64,000 nucleotides of DNA from Rhizophagus irregularis (lineage: Eukaryota > Glomeromycota > Glomeromycetes > Glomerales > Glomeraceae): positions 3,658,001 through 3,722,000 of the forward strand of contig NC_089448.1 in assembly GCF_026210795.1 (NCBI RefSeq), read 5' to 3'. A model generated the notes under the pieces. That model was not told the DNA's origin, did not search any database, and saw only the letters and a program-made list of their open reading frames with translations. A program made the position numbers and the translations under genes. Below are positions 13,346 to 24,290 of the stretch, in pieces; the stretch's first letter is position 1; each line of letters begins with the position of its first letter.

Positions 13346-13591
13346 TTAAAAACATCTAGTAGCATTAGGTATCCGGATAATACAACCGGGAAAGATTACG
13401 TTCGGATTTGTAATACAAGGATTTGCTCTTTTCAAAACTAGCAAGGTCACCTTAAGTTTATTCGCGATTTTTTCAAGGGTATCACCACTCTCAACAACAT
13501 AAACCGGAGTACATGTCTTAATTGCACATGAAGCAACAGCAATAAGGGCGAAAAGGACGGTTAAGAGGAGCAAAGATTGATTGAGTCTCAT
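13346..13591 (-). CDS. secreted single-LysM protein (RiSLM-like effector candidate)
   Basis: A single-exon gene of 81 aa. An N-terminal hydrophobic signal peptide (about residues 3-22, LLLLTVLFALIAVASCA) precedes one LysM domain: YVVESGDTLEKIANK, then KRANPCITNPNVIFPGCIIRIP. LysM domains bind chitin or chito-oligosaccharides. In symbiotic and pathogenic fungi, small secreted LysM proteins shield chitin from host receptors, and Rhizophagus irregularis RiSLM is the known precedent. Mature Cys residues at the domain edges could form disulphides. A TATAAATA box lies 80 bases upstream of the ATG, and a MITE-derived tandem repeat begins just beyond it. The domain and secretion signals are visible; an effector role is inference. 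Confidence 0.9.
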   Translation of the reverse strand: MRLNQSLLLLTVLFALIAVASCAIKTCTPVYVVESGDTLEKIANKLKVTLLVLKRANPCITNPNVIFPGCIIRIPNATRCF

Positions 13592-13670
13592 TTTGACTTT
13601 TTGTTAATTTTTATTTTGTTTTTTAGAGGAATTTTTCTCCATTTTTTTCAAACTGTGTGGGATAAGAGCG

Positions 13671-13678
13671 TATTTATA
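13671..13678 (-). promoter_or_regulatory. TATA box of the LysM gene
   Basis: TATAAATA on the minus strand, 80 bases before the LysM start codon. The same octamer sits at nearly the same spacing ahead of the small gene at 54154. Position and sequence fit a core promoter. Confidence 0.6.
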
Positions 13679-13702
13679 CATATAAAAATCCCTAATGCTT
13701 AG

Positions 13703-14155
13703 CCTGTTTCGATGTCATGGCACGTCATTACAATAATGGCTTGCGCGTCAGAAATCTGTGCCAGGTTCGTGGCGCATATTCAAAAATACACGTACCCATT
13801 ATTTTTAAATCCAATTTGCTGTGCCACAAACCAGGCTATAATGCTTAGCTAATAAGCCTGTTTCGATGTCATGGCACGTCATTACAATAATGGCTTGCGC
13901 GTCAGAAATCTGTGCCAGGTTCGTGACGCATATTCAAAAATACACGTACCCATTATTTTTAAATCCAATTTGCTGTGCCACAAACCAGGCTATAATGCTT
14001 AGCTAATAAGCCTGTTTCGATGTCATGGCACGTCATTACAATAATGGCTTGCGGCCTTGCGCATCAGAATTTGTGGCGCATATTCAAAAATACACGTACC
14101 ATGTTATTTTTAAATCCACATTTTTTGCAAATTTGCTGTGCCACAAAACTGAGCA
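13703..14155. repeat. three tandem 154-bp units, each MITE-like, in the LysM upstream region
   Basis: Units start at 13703, 13857 and 14011. The first two differ by about one base; the third has small insertions and a diverged end. Each unit begins AGCCTGTTTCG and ends near AAACCAGGCT, and the GTGGCAC-containing ends are imperfect inverted copies, so the unit looks like a short TIR element plus a 21-base spacer. TAATGCTT precedes the first unit and recurs after it, as a target duplication would. The array directly abuts the core promoter of the LysM gene, reading away from it. Confidence 0.85.
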
Positions 14156-14598
14156 TTGAATAGACGAAAACCATCTGACCTATATTGCCATCCAATATAT
14201 GTCGAACCCGATATCCTCACAAGAGAAAGTCGGTATAGAGGCAATGCGATAAGCCTGTTTATATTTCAAAAAGAATTCTCTAATTCTCTAATCATAAAAA
14301 TAAATTAAAAAAAAATAAAATTCTCCAGTTCCTCCTACCAAAATCCCAATGATTTGAATTTGCGTGTCAGCCAAATTAATTACTTTGCAGAAATTTCGTG
14401 ACTGTCGGACACGATATCGTATTATCGTAACACTATCGCCATTATAAGTTTAGTAAAAAAAATTTCGTCAAGCAGCAACCGCCGCACGTGAAATCACGTG
14501 ATAAACTCAGACACGAAATAAGAGTATTTATAATATATAACTCATCTACATTATTACATCAAGTATTCCTTTTAGTTATTTTTAACACGCAATACAAC

Positions 14599-14860
14599 AT
14601 GTCAAACACCACCCACTTTATTACTTTTAAATAGGTAAAGATCAATTTTTATTGTATATGAGATATGAAATTACTTTGATATTTTGTTGTTAGATGACGT
14701 AAAGTATGTGAGACCATCACCTGAAATATTAGATATTCGGTACCGAATGAATAGGGCTTGTGCGACGTAAGATTTGCAAAAAATTAATGTTGAGCTTAAG
14801 GCTGCAAACGAATTAATAAAAAATTTAATATCTGTATCACATGATAAAACCATTAACTAG
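14599..14860 (+). pseudogene. short decayed coding fragment
   Basis: A start codon opens MSNTTHFITFK, then a stop. After an intron-like GTAAAG...TTAG interval comes DVKYVRPSPEILDIRYRMN, another in-frame stop, and LKAANELIKNLISVS. The codon pattern looks like a former gene, but two stops break it. No family recognised. Confidence 0.3.
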
Positions 14861-14899
14861 TTAACGATCGAAGTTTATATTTTCTAGCTGATCTTCCAT

Positions 14900-15206
14900 G
14901 CCCCTTTATCAGTAGCGTAGTTTTACTGTTAGAGTAGTTCTGCCCGTATAAACTTACTCTCCTTTGTTTCAGCTAATATGACTTCAGTAAAGATAGCTTA
15001 TTTTGACATAATTTAATATAAATGGAAAACGAGATTTAACTAAAGAACGATTATCACTAAAATTTGGAGGGTGAGGTCTTGTTTATGGGATTTATAACCA
15101 CAGCACCCTTAATAGTATAGTATTTCACTAGGAATAGTCGTTTACTTCTATTATGTACTTGTCATTGGTTACTCTTCTCTGAAATAAAATAAAATAAATA
15201 AATAAA
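14900..15206 (+). mobile_element. SINE-like retroposed insertion with 17-bp target duplication
   Basis: A 307-bp insert is flanked by identical 17-bp copies of tctagctgatcttccat (14883..14899 and 15207..15223) and ends in an A-rich tail of AAATA repeats. Long target duplications plus an A-rich tail are the hallmark of LINE-mediated retroposition. The 5' part contains TAGCGTAGTTTT, which could be a degenerate RNA polymerase III A box; a clear B box is missing. It has no coding capacity. It is most likely a SINE or a retroposed small RNA. Confidence 0.7.
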
Positions 15207-15347
15207 TCTAGCTGATCTTCCATACAACTCGTGGTATTGACACGTAAATTTATTAGTAAAATAAAGCCTTTTAATGCAATAATACTATCACTATAGGTGT
15301 ATTTCTTGCATACAAACTTTTTTTTGTGCAAAATAATATCTAATAAA

Positions 15348-15836
15348 ATGGCTATTGATAGACTACCCGAAAGTCTTGTCAAGAGAGCATGTAAGAGACT
15401 GTTCCATTAGAATCTATTTCCGAAAAATCTGAACAAATTAAATCTTATTTGAGACACACATTAGAGGTTTATGAGAATTCATTAAATAGAAAATACAAAA
15501 ATATGGCTCAGGAAAAATTACTGCATCCTCGAATCTGACCAGAATGTAATGTATTTGGCCATATACATTGCAAATAGCAAAGTTTAAACTGATAATATCA
15601 CCTGTGATCATGAAGAAGAGAATAATTGCCAGGTTATGAACAAACTTAAAGTTTTATCTCAACACCTGCTTGATTATAATAAACGAACTTTTGAAAATTT
15701 CATGCAAGATATAAAAAGGGAATATAGAGAGTGGGTTAATGCAAATAAAAGATTACAATATGAAGTTGAGAAACTGAAGTTGCAGATGCAGGAGGTGGAA
15801 AAAAAGCTGGCATTTATAAAGTCAGATTCTCACTAA
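15348..15836 (+). pseudogene. frameshifted coiled-coil protein remnant
   Basis: The start reads MAIDRLPESLVKRACK. Coding potential then moves to another frame (VPLESISEKSEQIKSYLRH, then KYKNMAQEK) and resumes in a third as DHEEENNCQVMNKLKVLSQH, ending with a clear coiled coil (YEVEKLKLQMQEVEKK) before the stop. Several stops and frameshifts show it is dead. The last 66 residues (15636..15836) remain open. No family recognised. Confidence 0.4.
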
Positions 15837-17989
15837 AAAGTGGCATATTCCAATTAACACGTATTCTATGTGGATACTTGCAGGGTATAGTTAATCAAAA
15901 ACAATAAATTTGTATTTACATAAATGTTTATCAATATTTTAATTACACTACACCAATTATTAGCATATTGACACACAATTCTGACTAGTTCATCTGTAGT
16001 GCATGACCCATTAAAAGACATATGTAAGATTTTTTTGTATTATTTTAGGCAGTCAAAGTAACTCTGTAATATATATATATGTTAAACTGATATTATAATA
16101 GCATTCTTTAATAAAAATAAGGAATAATTTTTTCTTGCACTTTCTTTGAATAAGCATATATATCTTTAAATATAGCTACTATATCCTTATCTGAAGAAAA
16201 TAAATTTATCTTAGGAATTTTATCAGACTTTAAAGTTCAAAATGAAATATTTTTACAATATAGCTTTAGGCTATTGGCAATTATTTGGTAGGATATAAAT
16301 ATTTTAACTTCTTAAATTGGTGGCTAATCAATAGCAAATTATCATTCTTGATATAATGTATTCCTTTTTTCTTCTCATTAAATATTTGATAAAGCTTATT
16401 TTTAAATATGAAATTATTCAAATTAAGAATTTCATTAGTTTTTCTGAATTGGTATAACTAATAAAAGGTTATTAAAAAATACTGGAATTGGTATTGTATT
16501 TTGAATATTTTTAATCTTATTAATATAGTATAAAAGTCTTCTAACTGGCTCAAGTTTTTTATTTTCATTTAGAATAATTATTACTAATAATATACTAAAA
16601 TAATCTTGAAGGATAGGTTTTACTTTATCTAAAAATCCTTTCTTGATTAGTATATGCCTAATGGATAGATATAAATGCATTGTATATAGTACTTCAATAA
16701 GATATATATATGCTTTATTCTTTACAAATAATATTTTACTTCTTCAATCTAATTATGCATCTTTTACATTTTTAAATTTTCATTTTTCTGTTAATATAAA
16801 CTATTATAATAATAGTGTTAAGAATCCTGAAATTCAAATGCAAGATATAATTTCTTATTAATAGTATTCTCTTCTATTTTATTGAAAATTCTATTATTAT
16901 AATACTTCTATTTAAATTGTAATATTGTACTTTTGTATTGTAGTATCATAAATAAGGAATTAATTTTAAGTTAAATAATAGAGTAATTCAGAATTATAAG
17001 GATTGTTTATAATTTATATAATATCAATAGTCTGAAGTAAATTGGATCAGAAGTAAAGATCATCATAATAATAATTGTTATAATGAATTATTATTATTTA
17101 CATTGATTAAAGGATCAATATAAAAATTATTATATAAACCCCAACTTTTTAACTTAGTTTAAGGAGTTCTTTTTAGTTCTTTTTAAATTCCTTTCCTTTG
17201 AACAATTCTTTTAGTCCTTTTACTTTTAATCTTTAATTATTATAATTATTTTATAATGTTTTTATAAATTTTATAATTATACTATTTTATTATATTTAAT
17301 AAATAACTGTGTTATAATGACATATTTTTATATAATAAAGAATAAACTTTTTATTAAATTATAAATTTTATCACTATATGAAAAAAATAAAAACCTTGTG
17401 GTGATAGAATGGCAGAAGCTGTTGTTACAAATGATGCATACTTTGAGAATCACCTTCTATTATTTATATATAATAGAAAAACTTGTTGAATAATACTTAA
17501 TAATAGCCTTTTACTATTGGCATATAGTAGTAAATATCCTTTTGAAAAGAATGGAAATTTGTTAGAATCAAGGAATAAACTCAAATAGCAGTTCTAGGAA
17601 TTATTTAACAATAGAAAGAAAAAGAAGAAAAGAATTCATTCCAACTCTTTACAGAGTATTACCTGGATTTAAATTTTTAGATATGTTTTTATACATATGT
17701 AAACGACTAGAAATCTAAGCAACTGCAAATAAAGTATTATATTTAACAAGACCTTTGTATCATATAGTTAAGTATTATTACCTAATTTAATAATTTAGAT
17801 TTTATTCTTGCAGGTATAACTCTTTAGATAGGAACTGGAATAACTGGACTCTAGCGAGAGTATAACTTCTCTTTACTGAAAGCATTTTGGAGATACAGTC
17901 AACTCTCTTTATAGTCACACATTTGGAACAGTCCATATTTGGTAATTATGAGCAAACAGTCTTATGACTTTATCTTTTATTATGATTTT
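15837..17989. other. AT-rich spacer with unrecognised decayed sequence
   Basis: Only short, overlapping, AT-driven open frames are present (for example around 16435-16860 on both strands), none with recognisable motifs. At 17899, CAGTCAACTCTCTTTATAG resembles the end of a pogo/Tigger-type transposon, but I found no partner end. Confidence 0.4.
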
Positions 17990-19920
17990 AAACAAAAAGT
18001 ACAATAGTCAAATCGAACAATATTACAAACAAAAATACATAAAAATAAACATAAAAAATAAAAAGAACTAGCTTCACGATTCATACAAGTAAAGAAATCT
18101 AAACAAAATAAAATTAAGTAAAGAAAAACTAAACTATTACAGAATACGCATACCCCAACTTTACCCGAAGGCCAGTGTGAGTCAACTATCCAGTATGCCT
18201 TAAGATCCAATCCGTTACCCAAAAGAAATCCTAAGTAGAGGCTGAACTGTTAAGCGGCGCCAAAAATCCAAGTGCGAGATCCAAGATCCACCACGGATTA
18301 CATAAGAGGAAACCCAAGAAACCCAGGAATCCAAGGAAACTGTTGCCAGGGAAGGAGTCGAAGAATCAGGAGAATTTATAGAGGAGAGATGAGAAATAGG
18401 AGGAGGCCCAATGGCAAACGATTTCATTTTATTAGTAATGCCTTGAGCTGATTCCCAATGATGAAAGAAAACGGAACGGCACAACCAGATTTGAACATAA
18501 AGGTCAAAATGAAAGTTGTGCAAAGGTGTATCTAAGATAGACCAAATAGTGGATGGTGAAAAATAGGTTCTAAGAAAACCTGTAAGGGACATCGGTATAA
18601 GTCCACGTGCGAGTCGCAGGCAGGAAATCGAAGGAGGATCACATTTCCAACAGTCAATGGCCGTAAAGTCATCAACAAAAGAATCCAGTAAAGATATTAA
18701 AGGAGTCGCAGAAAGAAGGTTATCAAGATAATTAGTCCGAAGATCCAGTAGAAGTGTTTTGAAAGTATTAAGGGGACTAAATTCAGGTAAAATATAAGGA
18801 CAAGTCCACAAGTGGTCTAAAGTCTCAGGAGAGGAGTTGCATTGAGGACAAAGCCAACTCAGATCATAGAGATGAGGCTTTCTTCTCTGAAGAGTTGTGA
18901 GTGTCAGAAGCATATCTAATAGGATCTTGATTCAGAAAGCACAAAATTCAGAGCGGCCATTCTGATGGGAAAAATTTAATTGTTTGTTATTAAGACAAAA
19001 TTTGGTACAGGCCCAATCGATGTCAGAAATAGAGGAATTAAAATTAAATCTTGGTAATACAGCAAGAGTTAAAAGACTCTTAGCGTCAATGATATCTCTA
19101 ATAAATTTCTGGATATTCATATCCACAGGTAAAGAATTAAATTGTAAAATGCAAGGGGCTAGAGGTTCAGATAACAACTGAGAGGAAATTTGCGAGTCCG
19201 CATGAGCAGTTTTGACTAATGCATCTACATTATTATTCAAAGGGTCATCAGCATGAGCAGGAACCTTGATCAAAGTAACATCCAGATTCTTTTGCGAGAC
19301 AATACTTCTCACTGAGGACCACAAAAGGTGGTTGGATTCTTTAAGCATTCGAGGAATAAAAGGAGCTTCCACGTATGAAGACCATAAAGAAAGCAATTGG
19401 GCACAATCAGTGGCGACAGTAATCTTGGCATTCCGAGGAAGGGAGTCTAGTTATATAATAAAGCAAAAACTTCTGAACGCAATGCAGAAGGAAAAAAAGA
19501 AGGAATAGTATTATAATATGATTCAAAAATAAATTCATCAGAATCGATAGCAGTCCATACATAAGCCATCGAGGGTGTCAAATGACTAGAAAGAGGAAGG
19601 AAAGAGCCATCAACATAAAGTGTAGACACCGAAGAAGGAAGTTGGATATTGGACATCTTAGATACTTGATTATACATAGGAAGTGATCTAACCGGAGCAA
19701 AAAGATGAAATAATAATAGAGATTTGGCATAGCTTAACGAAGCAGAAAGTAAAACTGAACGAGAGTCCGCATGTATATAAGTACGAGGCTTCGTAGGATA
19801 ACGGATAAGATTTGATAAAGACACATAAGAAAAACACTTTTCAGAGGGACATTGTTTAATCAATGTCTTGGAGGTAGAGGATCGCAAAATAGCAGATATT
19901 ATGACATGCCGCCCATAGGA
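17990..19920 (-). mobile_element. 5'-truncated dead LINE (RNase H and C-terminal zinc motif)
   Basis: Only the 3' portion of a non-LTR retrotransposon remains, in minus orientation. It encodes an RNase H domain and a Cys/His tail, followed by a 3' UTR toward 17990. The endonuclease and reverse transcriptase are absent, as expected for 5'-truncated LINE copies. It is a different family from the LINE at 30985: the proteins share only the general layout. Boundaries are approximate because no target duplication was identified. Confidence 0.8.
18215..19887 (-). pseudogene. LINE ORF2 C-terminus: RNase H plus CCHC-like tail, frameshifted
   Basis: Three open pieces in succession (19887..19447, 19396..18932, 18913..18215) represent one former ORF. 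The first carries YVDGS and RSEVFALL (first RNase H Asp and the Glu). The next carries VATDCAQLLSLW, with its start masked by a frameshift, and VPAHADDPLNNNVDALVK (His and last Asp). The third carries LCPQCNSSPETLDHLWTCP, the zinc motif common at LINE C-termini. RNase H residues are thus individually preserved, but the breaks make a full protein impossible. Confidence 0.82.
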
Positions 19921-20567
19921 TATTAAAATAAAATATCGTATGTTGACACTGACGTGTTGAGTTCGTATTAATATCTATGCTTGGTTTAAAATAAAAATTA
20001 GTTACAAAAATTACAAAACATTATTTTCTTACCAAAAATTATTTTAAAATCTCGAACTTAATAATATAACATTAATTAATTCTCAAGCGTACAATGAGCA
20101 TATTCATATTTGAATAACTTTTTAATAATTAATATTTTAATATTATTTTATTTGAGCCAAAAATTGACTGCGGAATTTCCTATCGAAATCCACTTGTATT
20201 TATACATTTTTAAGAAAAATATTTCTCATATTTTCTATTTTTTCTAATAAAATTTGAAGATCTATTATCATACGACTATCTTGTTACACTAAACTAAACT
20301 ATAAATATAATTTTATTGGCTAATTATTTACCCATCGGTTAATTATTTATCCTTCGGCTAATTATTTATCCTTATTCTATTTTATTGCATTTTTCGGTTA
20401 TTACATTTATCCTTCTCTTGAAAAATTTATGTCCCATAAATTAAGAATCAAACTCGGGTCTCAAACATATTATATTATTACATATGGTTCAAATATTTCC
20501 CTATCAAAATATTCCTTTAATAATTCTCCATTTACTAGTCTTCTTAAAATTCTTCCATTTAATTCCT
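19921..20567. other. spacer between LINE remnant and hairpin element
   Basis: AT-rich, with a few short repeated motifs (GGCTAATTATTTATCC-like, near 20315-20380). No coding signal seen. Confidence 0.4.
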
Positions 20568-20582
20568 ATCGGGAAATTTTTT

Positions 20583-20870
20583 AAGATGCAGAACTGCGGA
20601 GATCTGTAAAATTAGCAGATCTCCGCATTTTTTTTGTGAATTTATGCGGAAGTCCGATTTTGCAGATTTCTGCTTTTTATTTTTTACAAAGTTATGCAAT
20701 AATCTGCAATTTTGCAAGTTTCCGATTTTTTATGTATGAATTTCTGCAGTAATCTGCGATTTTGCAGATTTCTGCTTTTTTTTATGTGAAATTTATGCAG
20801 AAGTCTGCAATTTTGCAGATTTTTGCTTTTTTTTCATTAAAATATCAGTTCGATCTGCAATTTCATCATT
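20583..20870. repeat. subterminal hairpin repeats of the foldback element
   Basis: Four or five roughly 63-bp units containing inverted TGCAGA/TCTGCA motifs. The first holds a perfect GCGGAGATCTG/CAGATCTCCGC stem. Similar TCTGCGCAGA motifs recur near the opposite end (24560-24700). Such subterminal clusters often serve as transposase-binding sites; that role is inferred. Confidence 0.7.
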
Positions 20871-21229
20871 GATTTAATATTTAAACTTTGATTAACTCTA
20901 ACTTGATTTAATTTTTTTTACAATACTCTTTAAAAAAAAAACTTTACAAGACTTTAAAAAAATAATTTTTTCTACAACACTTATTACTAAAAAAGTGAAA
21001 TAATTTTTTCTACAACACCTTTTAGGAAATAATCTGTTAAAGATTCCAAAGAAAAAATATTTCTATTATAGTTTTTTAAGCTTTGAAACTTATCAGAGAA
21101 ATTTTTTTTTTTAAAAAAAAAATTTATTTGCAAGGTTCAGAGTCTTTAAGGCAAATTCGTCCAACATTCGGCATATAATCTGCAACATGCAGGAGATTCG
21201 GACTAAAAATATGTCGGACTCCTTTATCT

Positions 21230-24200
21230 CCTTCAAAAAATACATTTTACAGAACGCCGAAGGTACTCTATTTCAAACTTTGATATTAGTATTATTTAAC
21301 GAACGTTAGAAAATGTTCGTTTTATTAATCCAGAACACAAAAGGTACGTCCTGGACTCCATTTCAAAAAAAAAAATTTAACGAAACATTAGCTAAAGTTC
21401 GTTTTCTTTTTTTTTTGTAAGTCCAGAGCGTTGAAAGTACCAGTTCCAGACTCTATTTCGAAGGTAAAACTTCGAAACTAATATTTTTTATATACCGGAC
21501 GCTGTCCAATGTTCAGTTTATTATTTTCTTGTTCTGGACACCAAAGAATGGCTCCGGACTCTTATTTCGAAGGTAAAATCTTTACCTTCGAAATTTTTTT
21601 TTATATTTTTATTTAACGAACGCCGCTAACGTTCGTTTTTACGTTTTATAGGTCCTGGATGCTAAAGAATGGCTCCAGACGTTTATTTTGAAGGTAAAGT
21701 TTACCTTCAAAATATTTTTTTCAATTTTATTATTTCAACGAACGTTAATTAATGTTCGTTTTTCATATTTTTAGGTCCTGGGCGTCAAAGAACGACTTTG
21801 AACATTTATTTCGAAGGTAAAGTTTACCTTTGAAATATTTTTTTAATTTTATTTTAATGAACGTTAATTAACGTTCGTTTTTACGTTTTATAGATCCTGG
21901 ATGCTAAAGAACGGCTCCGGACGTTTATTTCGAAGGTAAAGTTTACCTTCGAAATATTTTTTTAATTTTATTTTAACGAACGTTAATTAACGTTCATTTT
22001 TACATTTTATAGGTCCTAGACGCCAAAGAACGGCTCCAGACGTTTATTTCGAAGGTAAAGTTTACCTTCGAAATATTTTTTTAATTTTATTTTAACGAAC
22101 GTTAATTAACGTTCATTTTTACATTTTATAGGTCCTGGGCGTCGAAGAACGGCTCTGGACGTTTATTTCGAAGGTAAAGTTTACCTTTGAAATATTTTTT
22201 TAATTTTATTTTAACGAACGTTAATTAACGTTTGTTTTTACGTTTTATAGGTCCTGGACGCCAAAGAACGGCTCTGGACGTTTATTTCGAAGGTAAAATT
22301 TACCTTCGAAATATTTTTTAATTTTATTTTAACGAACGTTAATTAACGTTCATTTTTCATGTTTTTAGATCCTGGGCGCCAAAGAACGACTCCGGATGTT
22401 TATTTCGAAGGTAAAGTTTACCTTCAAAATATTTCTTTTAATTTTATTTTAACGAACGTTAATTAACATTCGTTTTTCATGTTTTTAGGTCCTGGGCACT
22501 GAAGAACGGCTCTGGACGTTTATTTTGAAGGTAAAAATCTTCAAAATATTTTTTTTTTTTATAATTTAACTTTAATGAACGTTAGTTACGTTCGTTTTTG
22601 TATTTTATAGGTCCAGAACGCTGAAGGTATGTTTCGGACCCATTTGAAAGTTCTGTTTGAAGGTAAAACTTTCAAATTATTTCTTTTAATTAATTTATTA
22701 ACGAAACGTTCAGTTTATAACGTTTCGTTTCTTTTTTTTTCAGGTAAAGGAAGCCGAAACAAGTTCTGGACTTCCATATCAAAGGTAAAACAAACCTTCG
22801 AAAATTAATTTTTTTTTTAATAATTTATTGACAAAACGTTTCTAATGTTTCGTCTCTTTTTTTTTAGGCAAAGGAATCTGAAACAAGTTCTGGACTCCCA
22901 TATCGAAGGTAAGACCCTTCGAAAAAATTAATTTTTTTTAATATTTTTATTTAGCAAAATGTTAACAAACGTTTCATCTTTTTTTTTAGGCAAGGAAATC
23001 CGAAACCAAGTTCTGGACTTCTATATCGAAGGTAAAACCCTTCGAAAATTTTATTTTTTTTAATATTTTTATTAACAAACGTTAACTAACGTTCGTGTTT
23101 CTTTTTTTTAGGCAAGGGAATCTGAAAACGAGTTCCGGACTCCCATATTGAAGGTAAAACCTTCGAAATTTTTTTTTCTTTTTTATTTATTGACGAACGT
23201 AACTAACGTTCGTATTTCCTTTTTTTTAGATAAAGGAAGCTGAAAACTTGGACTCCCATACGAAGGTTTTCCCATACGAAGGTAAAATCTTCGTAAAAAA
23301 AAATTTTTTTTTATTTAATTTATTGACGAACGTAACTAACGTTCTTATTTCCTTTTTTTTTAGGCAAGGGATCCAAAAACGAATTCCGGGCTCCCATATC
23401 GAAGGTAAAACCTTTGAAATTTTTTTTTATTTTTTATTTAAACGAACGTTAACTAACGTTCGTATTTTATTTTTTTTAGGTAAAGGAAGCCGAAAATGAG
23501 TTCGGTCTCCCATATCGAAGGTGAAACCTTTGAAAAAATTTTTTTTTAATAATTATACTTAACGAAGCGTTTTCTAACGTTCATTTTTGTATTTTGTAGG
23601 AACACGGCTCTCTGGACGCTCCTGAACAGAATTTCTAAGGTAACCTTCAAAATTCTGTTTTTTTTTGTTTTTATTTAAATGAAACGTTAGCTAACATTTT
23701 GTTTTTCTTTTTTGTTGTAGGTTTTGGTACTCCAAGGTTCCCGAAATGGGTAAATGGTAAGTTTCGCAACTCTCGTTGCAAAACTTTAAAATTTATTTTT
23801 TTTTTCAAAGAACGTTTCTAACGTTCTTTCTTCTTTATATAGGGACGCTGGGCTTCTTTAGATGAACCAGACTTGGAGATTTTTTCAGGATTTCGAAGGT
23901 ATTTACCTTCGAAATTAATTTTTTTTTAATGTTTAACGAAATATTTACTAACGTTTCGTTTGTCTTTTCTTTTTACTTTTTGCAGGTTTACGGCTTCTGG
24001 ACGGAATTTCAAAGGTAAAATTCCTTCGAAATTCTTTCATGTTTTTTAATTTGCGAAACGTTTACTAACGTTTCAGTTGTTTTTTTCTGTATGGTTTTTT
24101 TCTCTGGCTTTTGGACGAAAGAATTTGAAGGTATATCTTCAAAATTCTTTATAATTTTTTTTTTATTCTTCTTTAACGAACGTTCTACTAACGTTCATTT

Positions 24201-24290
24201 TACTTTATTTTTTAGATCTTGAGATTTCGTGTCAAACATTTCGAAAGTAATAACTTTGAAATGATTTTCTTATTTCTAACAAACATCTCT
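21230..24290 (+). repeat. about 24 tandem ~119-bp units: two hairpins plus intron-like borders each
   Basis: The core units (about 21652-22611) have a period of 118-123 bp; later ones are more diverged. Each unit contains stem A (arms TTTCGAAGGTAAA and TTTACCTTCGAAA), an AT spacer, stem B (AACGAACGTTAA and TTAACGTTCGTT), and a T-rich run ending in AG. Then comes an island of mostly 41-42 bases ending AAG before GTAA. The GT inside stem A and the AG after stem B are kept in nearly every unit, so each unit looks like an exon-like island bordered by a structured intron. Core islands read VLDAKERLWTFISK-like in one frame, later ones VKEAENEFGLPYR-like. One core island has a stop and 41-base islands break frame, so a long protein is not supported. 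Confidence 0.85.

Noticed and set aside
14671-14853. Minus-strand 60-codon frame
   Set aside because: The plus strand of the same stretch looks more like decayed coding sequence, and the minus frame has no motif.
16435-16861. Overlapping open frames on both strands
   Set aside because: AT-rich, no motifs, and both strands are equally open; likely chance.
17899-17935. pogo/Tigger-like transposon end
   Set aside because: One end only; no inverted partner or transposase found nearby.
21652-22650. A single repeat protein encoded by 42-base exons (VLDAKERLWTFISK units)
   Set aside because: One unit has an in-frame TGA and later units are 41 bases, so a continuous spliced reading frame is not supported; kept as a finding instead of a CDS.
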